Counted from the stretch's first letter, positions 22,192 to 31,112 are shown. The stretch: 38,597 nucleotides of DNA from CADCVT01 sp035940955 (GCA_035940955.1 DASZEJ010000136.1:1-38597); one strand, 5' to 3'. Translations and numbers: made by a program. The notes: generated by a model not told the origin, from the letters alone.

Positions 22192-22533
22192 ATGAGCAGG
22201 CTCCGCATTCTCGGCGTGGTCGGCGTGCTCGCAACGACGGCGGTGATCGCCGCTGGCGGCGCGCCGGCGCAGGCACATTACGACCGCTACTACCACGGGT
22301 CGGACTTCGCATCGATCAGTGATTCGCACGACCTGCTCAAGGCGTGCGACTACGAGTCCGACGGCCACGCCGTCAAGGCTCAGTGGAGGACCTGGACTTT
22401 CGAGATCGGTGGCACCGGCTGGGACGCTGACGGTGCGGGCGGGGACTGTGCACGCGCCGTCCCTCCGGGCGATGCGGCCGAGTTCAGGGTCTGCGAGAAC
22501 GACGTCGGCTGCACCGCTTGGCGATACATGTAG
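22192..22533 (+). CDS. Small secreted protein, unknown
   Basis: A 113-residue protein with a clear signal peptide (RLRILGVVGVLATTAVIAAG, cleavage after APAQA). The mature part of about 84 residues starts HYDRYYHGSDFASISDSHD and has four Cys (in KACDYES, GGDCAR, RVCEND and GCTAWRYM), fitting two disulphides. The pattern of a short beta-rich secreted protein with a final aromatic segment resembles small actinobacterial exported proteins, but I cannot name a family. It has its own ribosome-binding site and upstream palindromes, so it is probably expressed alone. Confidence 0.7.
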   Translation: MSRLRILGVVGVLATTAVIAAGGAPAQAHYDRYYHGSDFASISDSHDLLKACDYESDGHAVKAQWRTWTFEIGGTGWDADGAGGDCARAVPPGDAAEFRVCENDVGCTAWRYM

Positions 22534-22886
22534 CGGCGGACCACATGGCCGGTGCGACGCGGCGGCGGAACCGTCGCTTCGCGCTGGGCGCTCCGTCGAT
22601 GGGGTACAAGCGCAGCTCGAGGCGGTCTACGCGGGGCCGCCGACTTTTCCGCTGGTGGAGACGTCGACTGTCGGCACGGATGTCGGTGAGCGCCGACGGG
22701 ATGACGCCTGGACAACCTTGGTCAAGCTGACAAGCTAGGCCCCGGCGGGCCGGACGACGCCCAGCGTGACCCGCTCTCCTCGGCGCACGCGCGGTCGAAG
22801 CGCCCATTGCCGCTCGGCTCGGACTGTGGACGCGGCGTCGCCGTCGCGGTGCTGCCGGCAGCGACGCCTGACGCGAGCCGCAGCGG
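22534..22886. other. 353-base stretch without a confident gene
   Basis: A plus-strand frame up to 22738 reads VQAQLEAVYAGPPTFPL, then TTLVKLTS before a stop, and looks as if it was once coding, but it lacks a sensible start and is out of frame with the upstream secreted-protein gene. On the minus strand, a 51-codon Arg-rich frame (22735-22890) begins with a GTGA overlap with the PH-like gene stop; I do not count it as a gene. No hairpin terminator is obvious. Confidence 0.4.
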
Positions 22887-23372
22887 TCACCGCTCACCCC
22901 CCAGAGCGGCGAGCCACGCCTCGAGATCGCGCACTTCCCACGCCATCCCGTCGCCGTCTCCCTGCGCCGTCCGCCAGCGCACGCACAGCAGGCGCCTGCC
23001 GACCGTCTTCCCGAGCCACCATCGGGTCGTCCCCACGTGCGTGACGTCGGTGAGCGCGATCCGCACCTCGCGCCCCGGTAGCCACTGCTGGAACAGCAGC
23101 GCGTCGTCGGTGAGTGCCAGCGTGCCGTTGCCGCGCACCTGCGCGCGGCCACGCGACTCCAGCCCCAGGCCGCGGACGGCCTCGACGCGCTGAAGCCCCT
23201 CCCCGAGCTGCTGCGCGAGGTCGGCCTCGACGCGCCGTTCGTGCCGGCCGGCGAGGAGCGCCACCACCGCAAGCGGGAGCGCGACGACCGCGAGGATCGA
23301 GACGACCAGGACGACGGCGTCGAGTGCAGACGTGGCGGACCGGAGTCTACGCGCGGGTCGATACGGCGACAC
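22887..23372 (-). CDS. Membrane-anchored PH/GRAM-like protein, unknown
   Basis: A 161-residue protein with one N-terminal membrane helix (about 18-41, LDAVVLVVSILAVVALPLAV), a short amphipathic stretch, and a beta-rich domain: GNGTLALTDDALLFQQWLPG, then EVRIALTDVTHVG, WWLGKTVGRRLLCVRWR, and a final helix VRDLEAWLAAL. This strand order and the final helix resemble bacterial PH-like domains. The start is a GTG. It lies 21 bases downstream of the glutamine amidotransferase on the same strand and may be in the same transcript. Confidence 0.7.
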   Translation of the reverse strand: MSPYRPARRLRSATSALDAVVLVVSILAVVALPLAVVALLAGRHERRVEADLAQQLGEGLQRVEAVRGLGLESRGRAQVRGNGTLALTDDALLFQQWLPGREVRIALTDVTHVGTTRWWLGKTVGRRLLCVRWRTAQGDGDGMAWEVRDLEAWLAALGGER

Positions 23373-23393
23373 GCGATCAGCCGGCGCCTACGG

Positions 23394-24110
23394 TCACGCC
23401 GCGATCTCCCGCTCCCGCGCCGCGACCAGCGACGCGAACGCTGCGCCGATCCCGGCGCCATGGAGCGCCGCCCGCGCCGCGACGCGCTCCGTCGCCGCCG
23501 CGATCGCGCCCGCGTCCACGCCCGCCTCGCGCAGCTCGTCCGCGCAGGCGTCCAACCACGCGGCGACGAGCGCGGCGTCCGCCTCGAGGTGGTACTGAAC
23601 GCCCCACGCGGCGCGTCCCCAGCGAAACGCCTGCACGGCAGCGGGCGCCCCCGCGAGCAGCACCGCGCCGGCGGGCAGCTCGAACGCGTACGCGTGCCAC
23701 TCCATCACGTCGCCGAGCCACCCCCACGCCGGCGCGAGCGGATCGCCGGTCGCGGTCGGGGCGGCGCGCAGCGGGTACCAGCCGATCCGCGGCGCGGGCA
23801 GCCGGTGGGTCCGGGCCCCGAGCACCTGGGCGAGCAGCTCCGCGCCGAGGCAGACGCCGAGCACCGGGAGCGTCGCGTCGACCGCGGCGCGCAGCAGGTC
23901 GCGCTCGGCTCGCAGCCACGGATGCGCGCCGTCCTCGTCCGGGTGCGTCGCGCCGCCGAGGGCGACGACCGCGCAGAACTCCTCGATCCGCGCCGGCGGC
24001 CGCTCGCCCTGTGCGTCCCAGAGGACGAGCTCGATGCCGGCGGCCCGCAGCGGCGCCTCCAGCAGCCCGAGCGGATCGGTCGCCGCATTGACGGCGACGA
24101 GCGCCCTCAT
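23394..24110 (-). CDS. Class I glutamine amidotransferase-like hydrolase
   Basis: A 238-residue stand-alone triad amidotransferase or gamma-glutamyl hydrolase. The nucleophile elbow is VLGVCLGAELLAQ (Cys87), and the His and Glu are in WGVQYHLEAD (His174, Glu176). An oxyanion-loop-like ALGGATHPDEDG precedes. The layout resembles the amidotransferase domain of GMP synthase without the synthetase, a group often acting on gamma-glutamyl amines. Its ATG overlaps the stop of the class V aminotransferase by 4 bases, so they are co-translated and may work on the same amino compound. Confidence 0.85.
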   Translation of the reverse strand: MRALVAVNAATDPLGLLEAPLRAAGIELVLWDAQGERPPARIEEFCAVVALGGATHPDEDGAHPWLRAERDLLRAAVDATLPVLGVCLGAELLAQVLGARTHRLPAPRIGWYPLRAAPTATGDPLAPAWGWLGDVMEWHAYAFELPAGAVLLAGAPAAVQAFRWGRAAWGVQYHLEADAALVAAWLDACADELREAGVDAGAIAAATERVAARAALHGAGIGAAFASLVAAREREIAA

Positions 24111-25300
24111 GCCGCGGCGCCCAGCTCGCCGACCGCCGCGAGGAGCCGATCGACTTCCTCCTCCGTGTTGGAGTAATGCACCGACGCGCGGACGAAGCGC
24201 TCGAGCCCTCGCTCCTCGAGGTCGAGGCGGGTGTCCTCGACGATCGACAGCTCGACGCGGACGTCCCGCGCCGCGAGGTGCGCCTTGACCTCGTCAGCGC
24301 TGGAACCGGCGACGCTGAAGCTGACGATCCCGCACAGCGTCTCGCCGAGGTCGTGCATCCGGACGGCAGGCTCGTCGCCGAGCCCGGCGCGCAGGCGGGT
24401 CGCGAGCGCGCCGATCCTCTCCCAGATCGCGTCGAGGCCGACGTCCAGCGCGTAGTCGATCGCGCGGCCGAGCCCGAGGCGCAGCGCGTACGCCGCCTCC
24501 CAGGTCTCGAACCGCCGGGCGCCGGGCTTGAGCGTGTAGGAGTCCAGCGCCGTCCAGTCGGCGCCGCCGACGTCGAGCGCCGGCGGATGAAGGCGATCCG
24601 CCCACTCGCGGCGCGCGTACAGGAATCCGGTGCCGCGTGGCCCGCGGAGGAACTTGCGCCCCGTGGTGGACAGGAAGTCGCAGCCCAGCTCCGAGACGAG
24701 CGTCGGCATCTGGCCGACCGACTGGCAGGCGTCCAGGAGGTACGGCACGCCCGCGGCCCGGGCGACGGCGCCGATGCGCGCGGCCGGGTTGACGAGCCCG
24801 CCGCTCGTCGGGACGTGCGTCAGCGCGATCAGCGCGGCGCGGTCGTCGATCAGGCCCGACAGCGCGTCGACGTCGACCTGCCCGAACTCGTCGTTGGGGA
24901 CCACGACGACCTCCACCTGCCGGGTGGCCGCGAGGTGCAGGTACGCCATGTAGTTGCTGCAGTACTCCGCCCTGCCGGTCAGGATCCGGTCGCCCGCCTT
25001 CAGCGGGAGCCCGTACAGGATCGCGTTGAACGCGTGCGTCGCGTTCTCCATCAGGGCGATCTCGCCGGGGTCGGCGCCGACGAGCCTGGCCGCCGAGTCG
25101 TAGACGGCCGCGAGACGGTCGGCGGCGGCCGCCTCCGCCTCGTAGCCGCCGATGCGCGACTCCAGCTCGAGATGCGCGACGACCGCGTCGAGGACCGGCG
25201 CGGGCATCAGGGCCGCGCCCGCGTTGTTGAAGTGCGCCGCGTCCAGGCAGCCCGGTGTCTCGCGCCGGACGCGGTCGAGGTCGATCGTGCCTGTCGTCAC
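24107..25300 (-). CDS. Class V PLP-dependent aminotransferase-like enzyme
   Basis: The 397 residues have the fold-type I plan: FNNAGAALMPAPVLDAV at the N-terminus, MENATHAFN for phosphate binding, Asp190 and Gln193 in LLDACQSVGQ against the PLP ring, and the Schiff-base Lys216 in STTGRKFLRGPRGTG. The C-terminal domain lacks the mobile loop with catalytic Cys found in cysteine desulfurases, so sulphur transfer is unlikely; isopenicillin-N-epimerase or kynureninase-like lyases are closer in style. GTG start. Co-translated with a glutamine amidotransferase and divergent from a CGNR regulator. Confidence 0.87.
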   Translation of the reverse strand: MTTGTIDLDRVRRETPGCLDAAHFNNAGAALMPAPVLDAVVAHLELESRIGGYEAEAAAADRLAAVYDSAARLVGADPGEIALMENATHAFNAILYGLPLKAGDRILTGRAEYCSNYMAYLHLAATRQVEVVVVPNDEFGQVDVDALSGLIDDRAALIALTHVPTSGGLVNPAARIGAVARAAGVPYLLDACQSVGQMPTLVSELGCDFLSTTGRKFLRGPRGTGFLYARREWADRLHPPALDVGGADWTALDSYTLKPGARRFETWEAAYALRLGLGRAIDYALDVGLDAIWERIGALATRLRAGLGDEPAVRMHDLGETLCGIVSFSVAGSSADEVKAHLAARDVRVELSIVEDTRLDLEERGLERFVRASVHYSNTEEEVDRLLAAVGELGAAA

Positions 25301-25405
25301 CGTTGCATGGCCTTTGTCGGGTTACGCGGAGCGGCGCACCCTAGACACCGGTGATGGGCGCGTCAACGGTTACGGCCGAAGCTCGACGCGAGCACGCCGG
25401 TCGGC

Positions 25406-25411
25406 TACCCT
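25406..25411 (+). promoter_or_regulatory. -10 box giving a leaderless CGNR mRNA
   Basis: TACCCT (TANNNT) ends exactly 7 bases before the ATG at 25419, and no ribosome-binding site lies between. This is the typical layout of actinobacterial leaderless transcripts and matches the kinase promoter at 15601-15606. Confidence 0.5.
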
Positions 25412-25418
25412 CGCCCCC

Positions 25419-26048
25419 ATGGCGACGGCGCCGCTCGACACCCTCCCCCGGCTCGGCGGCGCGCTCGCCCTGGACTTCGTCAACACGATCGACCCGCGAT
25501 ACGGCAGCGACCGCGTCGACTACCTGCCCGACTACGAGGCGCTCGCCGCCTGGGCGGCCTGGGCGAAGGCGATCGCGGAGGAGGATCGCGCCGGGCTGCT
25601 CGCGCAGGCCGAGCGTGCGGCCCCGCAGGCCGCCGCGGTCCATCGGCGGGCGCTGCGGCTGCGCGACCACCTCTACGCGCTGCTGCGCCCGGCCCGCGAC
25701 GCGTCCGCGGTGGACGGCCATGCCCGGGCGTTCTCCGTCGAGCTGCGCCGCGCCCACGCGCACGCGCAGCTCGCGGTAGCCGGCGACGCCTACGCCGTCG
25801 TGCTCGAGCCGGCCGCGGCGCTCGATCGGATGCTCTGGCCGGTCGTCCGCTCGGCCTCCGACCTGATGACCTCGCCCGCGCTGGCGCGCGTGCGCGAATG
25901 CGACGGCACGAACTGCGGCTGGCTGTTCCTCGACACGAGCAAGGCGGGACGCCGGCGCTGGTGCAGCATGGAGGTGTGCGGCAACCGCGCGAAGGCCCGC
26001 CGCTACCGGGCGAGCGGTCGCCGGCGCGGCGCTGCTCATTCCGATTGA
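25419..26048 (+). CDS. CGNR zinc-finger regulator (ABATE domain)
   Basis: A 209-residue putative transcription factor. The N-terminal helical domain begins RLGGALALDFVNTIDPR, a typical start of the family (stress-induced regulator-like). The C-terminal zinc finger has Cys161, Cys166, Cys182 and Cys187, the last opening the signature CGNR (187-190), followed by a basic tail AKARRYRASGRRR that probably contacts DNA. Divergent from the class V aminotransferase–amidotransferase pair and 31 bases upstream of the dialkylglycine decarboxylase, which makes it a good candidate for local control of both units. Confidence 0.9.
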   Translation: MATAPLDTLPRLGGALALDFVNTIDPRYGSDRVDYLPDYEALAAWAAWAKAIAEEDRAGLLAQAERAAPQAAAVHRRALRLRDHLYALLRPARDASAVDGHARAFSVELRRAHAHAQLAVAGDAYAVVLEPAAALDRMLWPVVRSASDLMTSPALARVRECDGTNCGWLFLDTSKAGRRRWCSMEVCGNRAKARRYRASGRRRGAAHSD

Positions 26049-26079
26049 TCTTCATCACTGGATCGCCGACCATGCCGCG

Positions 26080-27423
26080 ATGGCCGACACGAACCAGCCC
26101 GCCGCGGTCGCGGACCGCAGCACGACCGACGAGCTCTGGGCGAAGGCCCACCGGCACCTGATCCGCTACCTGCAGGACGGGTTCATGCCGGTGGTGATCG
26201 AGCGCGCCGCCGGGGCGCACGTCTACGACAGCGACGGCCGCGCGATCCTCGACTTCACATCCGGCCAGATGAGCTCCCTGCTCGGGCACTCGCACCCGGC
26301 GATCGTGGAGACCGTCAGCGACTCGATCGCGACGCTCGACCACCTCTTCAGCGGGATGCTCAGCCGCCCGGTGGTCGACCTCGCCGCCGCGCTCGCCGGG
26401 ACGCTCCCGCCGTCGCTGAGCAAGGTGCAGCTGCTGAGCACCGGCGGCGAGTCCAACGAGGCCGCGATCCGGATGGCCAAGCTCTGCACCGGGCGCCACG
26501 AGATCGTCGCGTTCGACCGGTCCTACCACGGCATGACCCACGCCGCCGCGGCCGCGACCTACAGCCTCTCGCGCGCCGGCTACGGCCCCGCCGTCCCCGG
26601 CAACTTCCTCGTCCCGACGCCCAACCCCTACCGGCCGGTGTTCGAGAAGAACGGCGTCTACGACTGGCAGGCGGAGCTCGACTACGCCTTCGCGATGGTC
26701 GACCGCCAGTCCGCCGGGAGTCTCGCCGCGTTCATCGCGGAGCCCATCCTCAGCGTCGGCGGGATCATCGAGCCGCCGCCCGGCTACTTCGCCGCGGTCA
26801 AGCAGAAGTGCGTCGAGCGCGGGATGCTGCTCATCGTCGACGAGGCGCAGACCGGCCTGTGCCGCACCGGCGACTGGTACGCCTTCCAGCACGACGGCGT
26901 CGTCCCGGACATCCTCACGCTGTCCAAGACCCTCGGCGCCGGCCTGCCCCTCTCGGCGGTCATCACGAGCGACGAGATCGAGGCCGAGTGCCACGACCGC
27001 GGCTACTACTTCGCGACGACGCACGTGTCCGACCCGCTGGCGGCGTCGGTCGGCCTGACGGTGGTCGACGTCCTCGCCGAGGGCGCCTACGACGAGACCG
27101 CCCGGCGGCTCGGCGACCGCCTGCGCCGCGGCCTGCTCGAACTCCAGGCGCGACACGAGTGCGTCGGCGACGTGCGCGGACGCGGACTGCTCCAGGGCAT
27201 CGAGCTCGTCACCGACCGCGACACCAAGGAGCCCGCCGACGACCTCGGCGCCGCCGTCACCGCCGACTGCTTCGAAGCGGGCCTGCACCTGAACATCGTC
27301 CAGTTCCCCGGCGCCAGCAACATCCTGCGGATGGCGCCGCCGCTCGTCACCACCGACGCAGAGCTCGACCGAGGACTCGAGATCCTCGACGGCGCGCTCG
27401 GCGCCGCCGGCCGGCGCGGCTGA
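26080..27423 (+). CDS. dgdA: 2,2-dialkylglycine decarboxylase
   Basis: Class III PLP enzyme that oxidatively decarboxylates 2,2-dialkylglycines such as 2-aminoisobutyrate and transfers the amino group to pyruvate. The 447 residues follow the Burkholderia enzyme closely as I recall it: SGQMSSLLGHSHP with the diagnostic Gln63, ATYSLSRAGYGP, AFIAEPILSVGGIIEPP, LIVDEAQTGL (Asp254, Gln257), the Schiff-base Lys283 in ILTLSKTLGAGLP, TTHVSDPLAA, NIVQFPG and LRMAPPLVTT with the substrate-carboxylate Arg. The Trp that stacks near PLP in the known enzyme (SWHGMT) is Tyr149 here (SYHGMT). The close match beyond general motifs argues against a plain aminotransferase. Follows the CGNR regulator. Confidence 0.88.
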   Translation: MADTNQPAAVADRSTTDELWAKAHRHLIRYLQDGFMPVVIERAAGAHVYDSDGRAILDFTSGQMSSLLGHSHPAIVETVSDSIATLDHLFSGMLSRPVVDLAAALAGTLPPSLSKVQLLSTGGESNEAAIRMAKLCTGRHEIVAFDRSYHGMTHAAAAATYSLSRAGYGPAVPGNFLVPTPNPYRPVFEKNGVYDWQAELDYAFAMVDRQSAGSLAAFIAEPILSVGGIIEPPPGYFAAVKQKCVERGMLLIVDEAQTGLCRTGDWYAFQHDGVVPDILTLSKTLGAGLPLSAVITSDEIEAECHDRGYYFATTHVSDPLAASVGLTVVDVLAEGAYDETARRLGDRLRRGLLELQARHECVGDVRGRGLLQGIELVTDRDTKEPADDLGAAVTADCFEAGLHLNIVQFPGASNILRMAPPLVTTDAELDRGLEILDGALGAAGRRG

Positions 27424-27777
27424 GTCCCGCGCAACGCACGGCGCGCGGTTGGGGCGTCCGTCGCCGCCCGGCTCCACTGCCGCACCCGAGCCCCGCACCG
27501 CGACTGGGGCGAGGGCGCTGACCATGAACGCGCAGTTCGAGACGCGCGGGTGGCGGCTTCAAGCGGGTCGACGTCGCCTGAGTCGTAGCGACACCGACGC
27601 CACGTTGGTTGCAAGCAGTCGACGTCCGGGGTTACTAGGCGTACTCGCCCCGCACTGACCGGCCTGCGGAGGCCGATTTCATGCTGGCCGGATGTTCGAT
27701 ACCGCCTGGCGTAGCTCTGTAGTCAGGATGACCTGCGTGAACCGTTTCACCTGCTCGCGGCCACTGTCCAGCGCGGT
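27424..27777. other. 354-base gap before the restriction-modification gene
   Basis: No gene is supported. A 6-bp stem with a GCGG loop, CGGCCT..AGGCCG (27660-27675), followed by ATTT may act as a weak terminator. GTGAA CCGT TTCAC near 27737 is a small inverted repeat about 40 bases before the restriction gene and might be a control site. Base composition becomes less GC-rich towards the right, marking the start of the accessory patch. Confidence 0.4.
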
Positions 27778-30700
27778 GTGAGCGACCTGCGAGACACCGT
27801 CCGCCGGCTGGCCGCTGGAGCGCGCGGGCGTACGGAAGCGGAGATCCAGTCTGACGTCCGCAGCTTTCTGCTGAACGCGCGGTTCGACCTCGAGGAGCAC
27901 GAACTGGTGGATGTCCCTCTCGAGGCCCAGGTCGCGGGTGGTGGCCGCATCGATGTCGAGGCCGGCTCCGCGGTCATCGAGGTCAAGAAGAGCCTCAGCT
28001 CGACGACGGTCTTTGGCAGCGCTGTCGAGCAGCTAGGGCGATACGTCCGCGGCCGAACGGACGAACGCGGCCAGCGCGTCGTTGGCGTGCTGACCGACGG
28101 CGAGCTGTGGGTGCTGTTTCACCTGCTGCCAAGCGGGACGCTGGGCGAGGTCAGCCGGCTATGGCTGCGCGGGGCGGACGACGCGTTGCGACTTGTGGCT
28201 TGGCTAGAGCCGGTGCTCGCCACGCGCGACGCCATCCGACCCACGCCGAAGGAGATTCTGGCTCGGCTCGGTTCGGACTCGCCGGCAGCGCAGGTCGATC
28301 TGTCGGACCTCCGAGCGCTCTACGAGGCTTCTCGCGGCACGCCGGAGATCCAGCTGAAGCGCGAGCTCTGGGCTCGGCTGCTCCTTGCCGCCCTCGGGAC
28401 GAATTTCGAGAACACGGATGAGCTTTTCATCACCCACACCTACCTGGTGATAATCGCCGAACTCGTCGCCCATGAAGTGATGGGCCTGTCCATCGACAGG
28501 CCAGCAAGCGAAATCAACGGGCTGCTCGTTGGTAAACAGTTCGCCGGCCGCCAGCTGTACGGCGTGGTCGAAGCCGACTTCTTCGACTGGCCGGCAGCGG
28601 TCGCCGGCGGCGCTCACGTCGTCGCGGGGATCGCCCGCAGGCTTTCGAAGTTCGAATGGAGCGACGTGGAGCACGACGTCCTCAAGGAACTCTACGAGTC
28701 GGTCATCGACGCGCCGACGCGGCACAAGCTCGGCGAGTACTACACACCCGACTGGCTCGCGCAGAAGATGGTCAACGAGCGCCTGACTGACCCTCTGCAA
28801 CAACGGCTTCTCGACCCGGCATGCGGGTCGGGGACATTCCTGTTCTGGGCCGTTCGGCGCGTCCTAATCGCATGCGACGACGCGGGTCTCACGAACAGAG
28901 ATGCGCTCGAACGCGTCGTGCATCAAGTGCAGGGCGTCGACCTGCACCCGGTGGCGGTGACGCTCGCACGAGTGACCTACCTGCTCGCACTCACTCCTGA
29001 GCGGCTCGCCGCCCATCGCGACGAGATTGCGGTTCCAGTGTTCTTGGCCGACTCGCTCCGCTGGGAACACGATGAAACGGTTCGAATGGAGAAGGACGGG
29101 CTGACGGTCCGCACGACTGATCAGCTCGAGCTATTCGAGCGCGACCTCCACTTCCCGGAGGGAGTGCTGGAGCAGCCCGCGCGGTTCGACCGACTGGTTG
29201 CAGCGCTTGCAGAGAAGGCTGCCAGTCGCCACACGGCGGCGATACCGAAGATCGGCGGCCTGCTGAACAAGCACAAGGTCGACGACGAGCAGGACCGAGC
29301 CGCCATCGAACTGGTCTTTATCAAGCTCTGCCACCTGCACGACGCCGGACGGGACCACTTGTGGAGCTACTACATACGAAACCTTGCGCGGCCGCTCGCT
29401 TACCTCCGCGAAGGTAACCAAGCGGACGTGCTGGTGGGCAACCCGCCGTGGTTGGCGTATCGATCGATGCCGGTGAAGTTGCAACAGACGTACCGCCGGC
29501 TCGCCGCCGAGCGCAGTCTGTGGGCCGGCCGCAAGGTGGCGACGAACCAAGACCTCTCGGACCTGTTCGTCGCGAGATCAGTCGAGCAGTATCTCGCAGC
29601 GGGCGGCACCTTCTCCTTCGTGATGCCGTTCGGCGTACTTTCGCGGCGTCAGTTCGCTGGATTTCGTACCGGCGACTGGAGCAACGGTAGGTTCGGCGCG
29701 CGAGCCCATCTCACCCCGGCTGACGACTTTGCACGAGTCAAGCCGACGCCCTTTCCGATGCCATGTTGCGTAATTTCCGGCGTAAAGACGCAGACGCCCC
29801 GAGCGCTTCCCGCAAACGCGAAGGTGTGGCGTGGCCGCATCCCTCGCCGCGATCTGGATTGGCTCAAAACCTCCGAGCATCTGACGGCGGAGGAGGAGAA
29901 CGTCGCTGCGGCCGTCGACAGCGATGCGTCCCCGTATCGCCGCCGGTTCTCGCAGGGTGCAACGTTCATCCCCCGCGTGCTGCTGACCGTGGAGCGCGTC
30001 GCGGCGGGCAATCTCGGAGTCGCCGCCGGCCGAGTGCCTGTACGCAGCGCGCGGTCGTCGAACGAAAAGCAGCCTTGGAAGCATGTCGACGCACTCGAGG
30101 AAGTGATCGAGGAGCGCTTCGTCCGGCCGCTTCACACGGGAGCGACAATCGTGGCGTTCCGCGAGCGTCTGCCACGACTCGCGATCGTGCCGTGGCTTGA
30201 CGGCGACTTCCTCGACGGAGAGGACGAGCGCATCGACGAGTTTCCTGGGCTGGCCGCGTGGTGGCGTCGCGCCGAGCGACTATGGGACGCGAACAAGGCG
30301 CCGGCAACGACTCTGACCCTACGAGAGCAGGTCGATTTCCGCGGCAAGCTAACGCGGCAATTTCCCTTGGCCCGTCACCGCGTCGTTTACAGCGCGTCGG
30401 GCCAACATCTTGCGGCGTGCCGCATAGACGACCGCTCGGCAGTGATCGACAAGAGTCTCTATTGGGCGCCCGTGAAGTCAGCGGATGAGGGACGCTACCT
30501 GTGCGCGGTGCTGAACAGCAGTGCGCTCGCAGAGGCGGTCTTGGGTCTGCAGGCCCGCGGCCAGCACAATCCGCGTCACTTCGACATGCACGTCTTCGAA
30601 CTGCCTTTTCCTGAGTTCGAAGGTAGCAATGACGTGCACCGCCGACTCGCGCGTCTCGCGGAGCGCGCCGAACAAGTAGTTGCGACGTTGACGTTCGATG

Positions 30701-30957
30701 AAGCCCGCCAGTTCCAGGCGGCGCGTCGTGATGCCCGCGAAGCGCTTCGTAGGGACGGAGTTACGGACGCCATGAACGACGCGGTCGCCGAGCTGCTCGA
30801 ACCCATTCCAGACCTCATGGACGTCTTCTCCGAGCACACCACGGTCACTTCGCGCAGGCGCAAGACACCTGAGCGTGTGGGACAGACGCTCGTCTCGCCG
30901 ATCGATGATCGGCGTGACGCAGAACGCCACACGCGCCCGGAGGGCCCGCGTCAGTAG
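27778..30957 (+). CDS. Single-chain restriction-modification enzyme (type IIG-like)
   Basis: The 1059 residues appear to combine nuclease, N6-adenine methyltransferase and specificity regions. The N-terminal domain has a PD-(D/E)xK-like site: GGGRIDVEAGSAVIEVKK, with Asp59, Glu68 and Lys70. A helical region follows, then the methylase: GEYYTPDWLAQKMV (319-332), SAM motif DPACGSGTF (346-354), and catalytic NPPW (555-558) in VLVGNPPWLAYRSM. The rest (about 600-1059) would be the target-recognition part, with a helical Arg-rich end. GTG start; no clear ribosome-binding site. Codon use is clearly less GC-biased than in the housekeeping genes, fitting horizontal transfer. It could modify only if the nuclease site is inactive. 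Confidence 0.85.
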   Translation: MSDLRDTVRRLAAGARGRTEAEIQSDVRSFLLNARFDLEEHELVDVPLEAQVAGGGRIDVEAGSAVIEVKKSLSSTTVFGSAVEQLGRYVRGRTDERGQRVVGVLTDGELWVLFHLLPSGTLGEVSRLWLRGADDALRLVAWLEPVLATRDAIRPTPKEILARLGSDSPAAQVDLSDLRALYEASRGTPEIQLKRELWARLLLAALGTNFENTDELFITHTYLVIIAELVAHEVMGLSIDRPASEINGLLVGKQFAGRQLYGVVEADFFDWPAAVAGGAHVVAGIARRLSKFEWSDVEHDVLKELYESVIDAPTRHKLGEYYTPDWLAQKMVNERLTDPLQQRLLDPACGSGTFLFWAVRRVLIACDDAGLTNRDALERVVHQVQGVDLHPVAVTLARVTYLLALTPERLAAHRDEIAVPVFLADSLRWEHDETVRMEKDGLTVRTTDQLELFERDLHFPEGVLEQPARFDRLVAALAEKAASRHTAAIPKIGGLLNKHKVDDEQDRAAIELVFIKLCHLHDAGRDHLWSYYIRNLARPLAYLREGNQADVLVGNPPWLAYRSMPVKLQQTYRRLAAERSLWAGRKVATNQDLSDLFVARSVEQYLAAGGTFSFVMPFGVLSRRQFAGFRTGDWSNGRFGARAHLTPADDFARVKPTPFPMPCCVISGVKTQTPRALPANAKVWRGRIPRRDLDWLKTSEHLTAEEENVAAAVDSDASPYRRRFSQGATFIPRVLLTVERVAAGNLGVAAGRVPVRSARSSNEKQPWKHVDALEEVIEERFVRPLHTGATIVAFRERLPRLAIVPWLDGDFLDGEDERIDEFPGLAAWWRRAERLWDANKAPATTLTLREQVDFRGKLTRQFPLARHRVVYSASGQHLAACRIDDRSAVIDKSLYWAPVKSADEGRYLCAVLNSSALAEAVLGLQARGQHNPRHFDMHVFELPFPEFEGSNDVHRRLARLAERAEQVVATLTFDEARQFQAARRDAREALRRDGVTDAMNDAVAELLEPIPDLMDVFSEHTTVTSRRRKTPERVGQTLVSPIDDRRDAERHTRPEGPRQ

Positions 30958-30974
30958 GTCACGGTGGGGCGAAT

Positions 30975-31112
30975 CTACGCAGAGGTGCCCCAAGCGGCGA
31001 CCTCGATCGTGCGAAGCCGCGCGCCCGGAACCACCTGACCATCGCCCCGATCGACGCGGAAGATCAACGACTGGGGACGTCGACGACCCACCAGTGGCTC
31101 GTCAGCCGTCAC
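30975..31112 (-). CDS. Possible third small gene of the hip operon (45 residues)
   Basis: A GTG at 31112 forms a GTGA overlap with the hipA stop, the coupling used by many gene pairs here. The frame reads TADEPLVGRRRPQSLIFRV, then PGARLRTIEVAAWGTSA, and stops 17 bases from the stop of the converging restriction gene, so it fills the gap. I do not recognise it; no membrane segment or motif. Third-position GC is lower than in core genes but similar to the restriction gene. It may be chance. Confidence 0.4.
   Translation of the reverse strand: MTADEPLVGRRRPQSLIFRVDRGDGQVVPGARLRTIEVAAWGTSA

Noticed and set aside
22735..22890. 51-codon minus-strand ORF after the PH-like gene, starting in a GTGA overlap
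   Set aside because: The translation is mostly Arg with no hydrophobic core or recognisable motif, so I do not count it as a gene despite the suggestive overlap.
24107..25300. Cysteine desulfurase (SufS/IscS)
   Set aside because: The fold-type I PLP site is present, but the C-terminal catalytic Cys loop is absent and no suf genes are nearby.
27449..27658. 69-residue plus-strand ORF after the decarboxylase gene
   Set aside because: Low-complexity Arg/Pro/Ser translation, no ribosome-binding site and no motif; treated as intergenic.
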